Source: Porodaedalea pini (taxonomy: Eukaryota > Basidiomycota > Agaricomycetes > Hymenochaetales > Hymenochaetaceae). Taken from it: a stretch of 64,000 nucleotides of DNA. A model generated the notes under the pieces. The model was not told the origin of the DNA and made no database searches. It worked only from the letters and a program-made list of their open reading frames with translations. A program made the translations under genes and the position numbers. Where the stretch lies: positions 124,001 to 188,000 of the forward strand of contig NBAY01000007.1 in assembly GCA_002794775.1 (NCBI GenBank), in the 5' to 3' direction. Positions 55,636 to 64,000 of the stretch are shown piece by piece (position 1 is the stretch's first letter; each line of letters starts with the position of its first letter).

Positions 55636-58348
55636 CTATCGCACCAGCTGTGCCTCAGCGCGCACACGTGCAAAATGCGCCACGAGGTCACTATCGCTGA
55701 ACGAGCGCTGTGGCTCGATCCCGCTCTCCGCGTCGCGCACCCCAGACGGCAAAGCATGCCCGTGTCCGAGTGCCTGGGCCTGGGCCTCCGAGTCCTCGTA
55801 CGTCGGCAGCCCGCGCAGCGTCTCGAGCGGCGGAACGCCCCCGCCAGAACGCGCCGCGGTGAAGTAGTCCGGCACCGCACTCGTCGACGTGCTACCCCCG
55901 CCTTCCGGCGTCCCAGGTACCGTCAAGCTCCCCGCGAATGCGCCGCCGGCGGGCGTCGGCAACGGCATCGTCAGCGCGCGCAAGTCGCTCGTGCTCGCGC
56001 TCAGCCCAACACCATTCCCACCACTTCCAACACTCGCACCTGCACTCGCGCTCCCCCAGTTGCCGCTCCCACCCCGCTGCGCACTCGCGTGTGCGTACGT
56101 GTTCTGAAAGTGCTGCGCGAGCGCGGCAGAATGTGACGACGCGTGCCAAGGCGCGGCAAAGCTCGACAGGCTCGTCAGTGGCTTCATCACGACGCTGAAC
56201 AAGCCATGTGTTTGCCTGCTCGCCGCGTTCGACGCGTGCACATGCGTCTCGTCCGCGCGGGATACGCCTGGACTCGTGGCCGTGCTCCCGATCGTCTGCA
56301 CGAGCCCGTCGCTGCGCTCGGGACTCGGCGCGCGGCTGTTTGCACGACTGTGCAGACGACTGCGGCTGAACGGGCCCCACCCGCTCCCGCTCCCGCCGGT
56401 AGAGGTATCCCGCTCATGCCGACTGCTGGGGCGCGTGCTCGGCCGACTCGACTCCTCAGAGGACGACTCGGGCGGTGTCGCGCCCGCACTCGTATTTTGG
56501 CTCGTCTGCTGCGGCACATTCTGCGTCTGCACCCGCGAAAGAGGTGCGCCAAACGCAAACGGAGACGCGCCGGCGTCCTGCGTGAAGCCAGGGAAGTCGC
56601 TCAGAGCATGCGTACCGAGCGTCGTCACGCCGGAGTTCGGCTGGGTTTCCTGCGCTGCAAACGATCTTAGAGCACGCGCCTCGGGAGGGCCACGTCCATC
56701 GCAACGCGGTCGCGCACATGCGAGGGGTAGCTCGGGAGCTGTGCGTCCTCCTCCCCAGCCGCACGCGGGGCGTCCTCCCCGCCAAACAACAGGCGGCGCG
56801 TCGCTAGCGTCGCGGTGCGCGCCTCGTCAAGGAGCGAGAAGTCGAGAATGTGAATCGGGAGCGAGCAACGCAGCTCAGAGGTGTGCCCGTCGAGGTTTGC
56901 CAGGAGGACGGACCAGCGCACGCGGTAGGAGACGATGATCGGGTCGAGGGAGTGAGAGGGCGTGAGGGTCGCTGGAAGTGGGACGTTGATCGTCGTCGAC
57001 ATCTCCGAGTCGACGCCATCCGTGTCTTCTTGGGCACGTACATTCGTAGACGAGCCGGATGGGCCCGAGCCTGTCGCAGATCCCGTTGAGTCGCGTGTGT
57101 TGGACCTAGAGAGCGCGAGTCCCAATGCCCTCAGTGACAGGCGTTGATGTGCCAGAGACGAACGCCGACGTCCCTCCCACTGGATACCCAGGCGACGAGC
57201 CGCCCGAATGACTCGACAGCCCCATCGGCTGGCGGCCTTGCTCGCCAAGCGCACTCTGCAGTACATTTTGCAGTCGTTTCCTCTGTTGGTCCTCTACGCT
57301 CACCGCACGTCCATTCACAATCTCGTGCTTCCTCGTCACGACATTCCGCGTCTTCTCCAAATGCCCACTGCGCGCGAGTGTCTTCGTCGTCTCGCAAAGG
57401 TGCGTCGTCACCGTCAGCACACGCACGCCCTTCGCGAGCGGCGCGAACTTGAGCAGTGCGGTGAGCTCATCGCCGGCCGCCCACGCCTTGTGCGGGATCA
57501 TGAGCGCGTACATCACCTTCTCCGGCCACGTGTTCTCGATCTCGAGCGTCTGTTGGTACTCGAGCGACTCGGGCGCGAAGGTCCGTAAGAGCGTGATCGG
57601 GAGCGAGGTCGTGAGGTTTGCGGCGAGCCCCGGGCGCACGGCGGTCGCGCGTAGCTTGTAAGAGATGGAAGCACCGCCGTTGACGTATGTTACGAGGCTG
57701 GAGGGCAGCGAGCCGCCAAGGCGCAGCTCGAAAGGGAAGAGGTGTCGTCCGGCCTTGAGAGTGTGACTGTGCTTCTTCTCGCCCTCGAGGAACGTCCAAT
57801 CATGACTGCACACAATGTATTGGCTCGGGGAGCTGTTCAGAACATGACTATGCCTAAAGAACCGCTTTCGTCAGCATATATGCGCCTTTCACGAGATAAA
57901 CGAAAAATGGAGAGAAACAGGGCACGCACGGGTCATGAGGGCCGTTCGGCACGCGCGCCTTGCCGCGAAAAACAAGCACGATCTGCTTGATCGACGTCGG
58001 CTCAGAAAGTTGCAGGACGACGTTGCCGGTGAGTAGCGTGGGCTCGACGTCGACGCCTGTGCCGCGCAGGTACAGCTGATCGCTCGCGACGGCGATGTCG
58101 AGGCTTGTCGTCTGCACCTTCTCGCGGGGGCTGTGACCCTCGTTGCGGGAGGGCGAGCACGCCGTTGCCGCCATCGCTGCTGCCGAGCTGTCGCCGGAAC
58201 CAGAGAGCGAGTGCAGGGCGGCGTGCAGGGCGGAGACGAGGTGCTCTTCGTGCCCATGTCCGTCACCGCCGCTGCTCGGTGTCGAGCTGGTGGCCGGCAC
58301 GTTATGGGCGGGCTGTTGGCCTGTCAAGGTGGTGTTTGTATTCGGCAT
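55636..58348 (-). CDS. Alpha-arrestin (ART-type endocytic adaptor)
   Basis: Adaptor that brings HECT ubiquitin ligase Rsp5 to plasma-membrane transporters to trigger endocytosis. The start at 58348 (MPNTNTTLTGQQ) leads through a Ser/Gly linker to the arrestin N-domain: SDQLYLRGTGVDVEPTLLTG then NVVLQLSEPTSIKQIVLVFR, and after an intron CSHDWTFLEGEKKHSHTLKA then GRHLFPFELRLGGSLPSSL. The arrestin C-domain follows: YQQTLEIENTWPEKVMYALM and LLKFAPLAKGVRVLTVTTHL. A later exon gives IVSYRVRWSVLLANLDGHTS then LRCSLPIHILDFSLLDE. The C-terminal 330 residues are low-complexity and carry an LPTY motif (ETLRGLPTYEDSEAQ), an L/PPxY-type Rsp5-binding site. Introns near 57840, 57190-57110 and 56650 are inferred from frame changes. 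The very GC-rich 3' half gives many long antisense shadow frames. Confidence 0.87.
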
Positions 58349-59192
58349 GACTCCAGGTGCAAGAGTGCGGTGCCTTTGGAGGTGTGGGTCAGTCGGGCTA
58401 GCCGTTATCGTGTCGTGTCCGTCTTGGAGGTAGGATATAACAAGCAAAGAGCACAGAAAGCAAAGGAAACAAAGAAAAGCAGTTCGGTTTCGGGGAGCGA
58501 TAGTCAGCTAGGGTGTTGTGCGCTCGGGATGACTAGCTAAGCCCGAGATGTGGACATGCTGGAGCGTCAAGTCGAGTGAATTGTCGACGACGACAACAGA
58601 TGGGATGGCGGGACAGGGCAAGTTGTGCCTAGTTGAAGAAGAGAAGAGGGGCGGTGAGCATGCCATTTGTGTTTTGTTTTATACGCGTACGTGCATAGCA
58701 AATTGAGGGCGACAGACAGACTCGGAGCAACGGAGTGTGGACAGCACCACTCCGGCTAGTCCGACCCGGCCTCCGGCTCATCTCCTTTTTCATCTCTCTT
58801 TTTTCCTTTTTCTCTTTAAAATTTATTTTTCCTTCCATCTTCTTTTCCATCTCTTCTCTCCTTGCTGTTCGTTCCTCTCTCTTCTCGTTGTCCATCTCCG
58901 AATCCACGTTCAATCAAATAGAGGACAAAAGCAGGGCGTGCATTTACACAGATAATAAAATAAATTCCAGGCCCATGCGCTGGCGCGACCCGAGTCGACC
59001 ACCGGCACTGGCAGCCCATCTCCATCTCCGTTTCCAACAACAGATCCTGATACCGAACCTGAACCTAGAACCACTAACAAGATTGATTGATACCGAACGA
59101 CCGAGTGCACGCCGAGCACTGGTGGAGTCTCGGAGCGTCCTGCATACAACGAAGCAGACTCCCGTTGCCAAATATAAGGCGATCTACAGACA
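58349..59192. other. Arrestin promoter and DPL1 3' region
   Basis: Contains a strongly pyrimidine-rich stretch on the plus strand at about 58780-58890. An ORF of 153 codons across it (58735-59196) is low-complexity (Phe/Ser/Leu) and is judged chance. Confidence 0.6.
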
Positions 59193-62100
59193 CTAGGCCT
59201 TGTACAGCGCATCCAGGAAGGCCGTCGCAAGCTTCTCGACCATCGCTGGCCCGACAGCGCTCGAGTTCCCGAGGCCTGTCGTCACCGTCCACCCCGCAAT
59301 AGGATCAGGAGCAGCGAGCGACCCGTTTTTCGGTTTATCGGTCGACGCGCACCAATACGGTCCAGACCGGTCCATGATGTGTCCATCCGATATGCCCATC
59401 CCGATATAGCACACATCCGGCCGGCAGTGCCAATATCGCCGGAAGCGGTGCAGAGATAACAAAGCGCGCAGGCAGGCCGGTCCCGGTGCGGGTGCAAACG
59501 CAACAGCAGGCGAGATACGGAAGGTCAGTGAGAAAAAAACACAGGAGGGTCGTCAGTTTTCCGACAAACAGCCAGACAAAGACAAAAGAGGAAAAGACGA
59601 ACCGTAGACCGCGACCATGTTCCCTTGTCCGTCCTTACCCTTCGCCGGACTCGCCTTCACCTCTCGCACACACTCCTTCAGGTCCGCGATAAAGTGGTTG
59701 ACCACCGGAACAGTGAGGCGCTGCTCATATGCATACCCCGTTCGGATGCATGACAGAACAGGGTCGGTAGCCACGTTCGTAAAGATAAGAAAATAACATC
59801 ATGTCAGTTTTCACTTCCGGCATTACTACGAGTCATCAGAAAAAAAGAAGGGAAAAAAGTGCCCGTCCGAGGCAAGGCGAACAGCGAACAACGAACAATG
59901 AGGAAACCTCGGTTGATCTGTCTCCCTGCTCAACACTTCCGGTACTGGACACGAACACTGATCCTGGAGGCAAAACGAGCTAGCCAACAACGCAGCACCA
60001 CACCTCCGAACGATAAATCTAGAAGCCCATCCATACAAGCACAAGCGCAGAACCATCTCGGACGGGATAATAAGTCAATAGACCTCCTCATACCCCGGGC
60101 TCCAGCTCCAGACGCAGGCTAGCAACGCGTGCACCGCACCTCCGAGGGGTAACTTTAAGGACTTTCGCAGGACGAAGAATTAAATCGGAAGCGAAGCACG
60201 AAGCACGAAGCCCAAAGCGCCAGCTCCAAGCTTCAGGCTCAAACCATCTCCCGCCAAACCATCTCCCAGAATGGCGAAGATCAGCAAATAGATGCGTATC
60301 CGAAGAATCGCAAGTGGGGTGAGAACAAAACAAAAACATAAAGCAGAACATAACCCCAAAGAAGCACACGCACCGTACACGCAATGTGCACCGCCGCTGG
60401 CTTCGACAGACCATTCAAATGCCATCCACGCTCACTCATTTTATCCCCAACAGCCAGCACGTCCAGCGTCTTCGCATCGCGCGCGGCGAACGCCACGCAG
60501 CTCGCCGGTGGGTCCCCTAGCACGTACAACTCCGGGATCTCCTCGCGCACTGCACGCGCGATCTCCTGCGCCGCACCCACGATCGACTTGCAAGACGCAA
60601 GGTAGCCGCTGCGGATTCGAGAAGAAGAAAAGGAAGGAAGGAAGAATGTTGTGAGATGTTTGTTATATGAGGAAATGGAAGGACTCTGGCGTACTCTTGA
60701 CCCATGTATTGCATCGCGGCCCACGTTCCTGCGATCAATGCGCCCGGTCTGTGCAAAATAGAATCAGAAATCGATGTCAGAGAATACCAGAAGCTTTCGG
60801 ACCCACGTACCGCGAACCAGCCATACTCGGGCTGCCATAAACGCCACCTACGTAGAAGGAAATGCAAATAGGTCAGGGCAAGCACGAGTACAAATGACAA
60901 TCGATAGCAAAGAACCGCGACTGCCGAGAAGATTGCTTGTGAGAAGCAACGTCTCTGAGGCATCGAAGGCGTCAAGGTTGGAAGTGCACAAAAGCAGAAA
61001 CAAGGAGGGGAGAAAAGAGTCCAGACCTGGCCAGCCCGTAGTAATATAGTATTGGTACCGACGGAGCTCGGCATTACGGTACATCACGACGGAGGAACCC
61101 TAAAGTTGAGCCGTACAAAGGAGAAGAGGACAGTGTTGTCAGTTGTTTACTTCCAGAGTTAAGCAGCACATGTATCATAACGTACCTTCGGTGCGAACCC
61201 ATACTGTACCCCAGAATGCACAAGAAGGCGACCCAGTCAGCTCCAGATAAACTAGATACATAATCGAAGAAACAATGATGCACCTTGTGTGTGTCGCAGC
61301 TGATGCTCGTCACGCCCTCAAGCCGGAAGTCGAAAATGTCGCATGGGTAGCCCGCGCGTTCGAGGAACGGCATGATGAAGCTCCCGAGGCAGCAGTCGAC
61401 GTGCAGTCCGATGCCGTACCGTTTCGCGAGAGCAGAGAGCGCCGGGATATCGTCCATGTTGCCGTCCGGAAAGTTGATGGCGGAGCCGACGATCTTTTTC
61501 CAAACGGTGTCATTAATCACATTTGCGAAGAAAAGAGTTGGCGGAGCATACCATGATAGTGTTAGAGTTACTGGTGAACATAGTGTTAATTCTCGGTCAG
61601 AGCTGATGAGTATGCCATGGCTTACATGGCGCGCTTCATTCGCGAAACGTCCGCCTTGCGCGTCTCGAAGTCAACGGGGATAGTATGAATCTTAATCTTC
61701 AGGTACGCCGCAGCCTTATCAAATGCCGCATGTGCAGATATCGGGACAATTCTTTCCGAACCGTCATAAGCTATTCACAAGAAAGCACAGAGAATGTACT
61801 CACATCTCCGGCTCCGTGATTCCCTTCACCGCGCGCGCCCAATCGCGATGCGTCTTGACGGCCATGATGATGCTCTCCGTCCCGCCGCTCGTCGTCGTGC
61901 CCGCGCCACTGGGATTGTTGTACATGCGCAGACACATCGCGACAATCTCTGCTTCCATCTTTCGCACAGCTGGGAACGCATCAGGGTGTAGCGGATTTGA
62001 GACGCAGTACTTGCGAAATGCATCTACGATCACCTTCTCCATGTCATCACCACCGTCTGATACACATAGCAGTCAGTCTGGCAGTCCGTGAGAGCCGAGA

Positions 62101-62941
62101 GGAAGTTTTCCTTTTACTCCCGGGGCTGAGAGAGAGGGAGGGGGGAGAGGGGGAATGCTCCTGCAAGGCTGCTTTGGTTCATGCTTGAAATGTTAGCTGG
62201 CATTATCTCCTTCAGAGTATAGACTGCCTTCATTCTCTTGAGAAAACTCTGCTGGATATAGTCTCTGATATCAGCCATTTTTCAAACAGTGAGTTGCACA
62301 TCACCGGACATACCATAAAAATTGTATTGTGCTTTACTGCTGTGAATACAGCTCATCTCTACAGTCCAAGAGTCATCGTTCTCATTCGTCGATTGAATAT
62401 CCAAGCATGAACCAGGCCAACCATCCATTGCCTTTCTTTCGTTAGAGTAACAGGACACTTACGGTATACAGCCCCTGACAGGCGTCCGCCCTTCCAGTTC
62501 GCGTGCTTGCCTGTCTCATTGTCCATCTTGTCCATTTCTTGCAAAATCCACTCGGGAGTGCGGCCTTCAATAGGCAGCGCGAGGTGGCGCACGACATCTG
62601 GGCCCTTGGGTACTAGTGAATTTTCTATCTTGAGCTGCGCTTCGACGATTTGCGAGTCGACCTTCTGCTTTGCTGCCGGGAGACGCAGAGCGAGAAGAAT
62701 AACACGCTATACCGCAACCGCATTTTCTCAGCATTCCTTTAGCACTTTAATTTTATATTGTTTTTTTGCTTACCTGGCAGATCCATGCCCAAAAGTCCGA
62801 AATTGTCTGCCGGAATCCTCGCGCGCGCAGATGCCGCTGCGCCTCAAGTGATCGCGTAAGCAGAACATAGATGAAGAGGAGTGTCTTGACGGTCTCAAAG
62901 CTGGTGAGGGCCCGTGCTCTTTCCCGTATTATTACAAGCAT
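59193..62941 (-). CDS. DPL1: Sphingosine-1-phosphate lyase
   Basis: PLP enzyme of the ER that cleaves long-chain-base phosphates to a fatty aldehyde and ethanolamine phosphate, the exit step of sphingolipid breakdown. The start at 62941 gives an N-terminal membrane segment ([15 protein letters not shown]). Then: [25 protein letters not shown] | [93 protein letters not shown], the PLP-lysine segment SISCDTHK | [72 protein letters not shown] and the end [20 protein letters not shown]. Three introns are unusually long: 62462-62057 (406 bp), 60373-59721 (653 bp) and 59602-59276 (327 bp). All catalytic blocks are intact. Confidence 0.94.
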
Positions 62942-64000
62942 GGCTGAAAACTCAGCAAGGCAATGCTGGCAGAAGATGAAGATGGCGTTAGACTGGATTC
63001 AGGGGAAAGAACATGATTTTGTTGCTATGATGGGCGCGGTTAGCAGCGGCATACCGGAACGTCGATCTGTCGATCTGCCCAAAGCAGGGTCGAAGCGCCT
63101 ACCTACTACTAAGATAGCAGTTTTTACTTATTACTGGTGTATCGCGTTAGAAATGAAGGATAAAAAAACAAGTCCGCCGAGATGCCGCTGTTGAGATGCA
63201 ACGCTTTCATATTTCCTGCATCATGTAGATGACCTCCTCGATTTAAAGTCCTCTACATTTTCCTGTAGTGGAGGAAGGAGAGAATCTTTATTTCGAGCTC
63301 TTGAATCTAGTGTATACAGTTTACGGTGCGACGCCATGATATCCTATGGCTCCTGCTTCGCATCAAGAGCTTGTGCATAAGCCCGTAGAGTACGACTCCG
63401 TCCAGTACCGCAGCACGCAAATAATGGCATCGACCTTTTTTGATGTCTTCCGTTGCTTAGGGAGGCGAGATGCTATTGCTGCCGTGTCTCTCGCGAGATT
63501 AGGTTCTGGAGACTCGAATGAGCATGTACAAAAGCAGCTATATGCCATTGCAGTCACTAGCATATTATTTACTTACAGAACCTTTGCATGGGGTGTCTGC
63601 TGCACACACTATCTCCCTGTTGTCATTGCTTCGCGTGCGATGGAAGAGCATGGCGCCGAAGGTGACGAATGACGCTTATGTGCATGGAATGGGACACTGA
63701 ATTGACCTCATCGTGGTATTGTAGTAGGAAGTGCAGTGTTGGTGATAACGGCTGCGCCGAAGTACGAGAAGCCGGCTTCGGTTAGAAGGGGCTGTAGTCG
63801 CATGCTGGATGCGTTATGAGGCAATAACACCTTTCATATCCTCTTAGACCGGAGACATTTTGTCGTGACGAGGCGGAAGTACATGTGTTCGCCGTAGCTG
63901 TCATGCATTTGATATCGGATATATATCCTTATAACCAGAGGGGTAAAAGAGGCGAAATCAGACGCATATTAAGAGTGTGCCGCGCATCCCTGGACGTTTG
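62942..64000. other. DPL1 promoter and unresolved right end
   Basis: No recognised gene. A 108-codon plus frame (63346-63672, MAPASHQELVHKPVEYDSVQ...) has no domain and is not supported by flanking exons. The sequence ends without a clear gene start. Confidence 0.45.

Noticed and set aside
55889..56938. Several long overlapping open frames on the plus strand of the arrestin gene
   Set aside because: They are shadows caused by very high GC and strong codon bias in the arrestin 3' half; composition is Arg/Ala/Pro-rich with no domain.
58735..59196. 153-codon ORF rich in Phe/Ser/Leu between the arrestin and DPL1 genes
   Set aside because: Low-complexity translation of a pyrimidine tract in UTR/promoter sequence.
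59780..59825. TGATGA ... CTGA (minus strand) in the 653-bp DPL1 intron, resembling snoRNA C and D boxes
   Set aside because: The boxes are only about 25 nt apart, too close for a normal C/D snoRNA, and no terminal stem is evident.
1..64000. tRNA genes, rRNA, CRISPR arrays, LTR retroelements, DNA transposons with terminal inverted repeats
   Set aside because: Scanning for tRNA B-box-like GTTCGA contexts, array-like repeats, long direct repeats and inverted termini gave nothing beyond the two LINEs and their target duplications.

Overview
This window comes from a fungal nuclear genome, almost certainly a mushroom-forming basidiomycete (Agaricomycetes). The evidence is compact genes split by many introns of about 50 bp, GT...AG splice sites, and a eukaryotic gene set that includes CSF1, DPL1, U2AF1, TRAPP and FUN30-type proteins. 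There are also F-box and Zn2Cys6 genes of the kind common in these fungi, and LINE retrotransposons. No tRNA, rRNA, CRISPR or prokaryotic operon was seen. Most genes were rebuilt by hand by joining exons, so internal splice sites not quoted are approximate.

Layout, left to right. (1) A secreted GH2 beta-mannosidase, minus strand, 232-3757. (2) A small minus-strand gene with securin-like features, 4621-5948. (3) LINE copy A, minus strand, 6029-12333, with an intact ORF1 and an ORF2 broken by two nonsense codons and one frameshift. (4) A very large CSF1/BLTP1-type lipid-transfer protein gene, plus, 12500-23590. (5) A GLTSCR1-domain protein, plus, 23853-25528. (6) ALG14, plus, 26702-27642. (7) The U2AF small subunit, minus, 28479-29381. 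(8) A Zn2Cys6 transcription factor, minus, 31719-33257. (9) LINE copy B, minus, 34926-41199, with both ORFs open. (10) A mitochondrial-carrier-family protein, plus, 41310-42506. (11) About 4.4 kb without a convincing gene, 42507-46948. (12) A FUN30/SMARCAD1-type SNF2 remodeller, plus, 46949-50954. (13) TRAPP subunit BET5, minus, 51605-52368. (14) An F-box-like protein, plus, 52563-53495. (15) A small secreted Ser/Thr-rich protein, minus, 54019-54654. (16) An alpha-arrestin, minus, 55636-58348. (17) Sphingosine-1-phosphate lyase DPL1, minus, 59193-62941, with three unusually long introns.

Most genes are unrelated housekeeping functions: lipid transfer and sphingolipid breakdown, N-glycan assembly, splicing, chromatin, ER-Golgi tethering and endocytic adaptors. 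They do not form a metabolic cluster.

The most unusual signal is in the two LINEs. Each is bounded by a perfect 11-bp target-site duplication, and this fixes the element ends to the base. In both cases the inferred first nick lies inside an E-box, CAC^GTGA, in a gene promoter about 70-160 bp from a start codon. Both elements point away from the downstream gene. Both share a related 5' start and the same 3' end (CTTATAAA / CTTATACA) with no poly(A). This suggests a LINE family whose endonuclease, or a tethering factor, aims it at CACGTGA promoter boxes.
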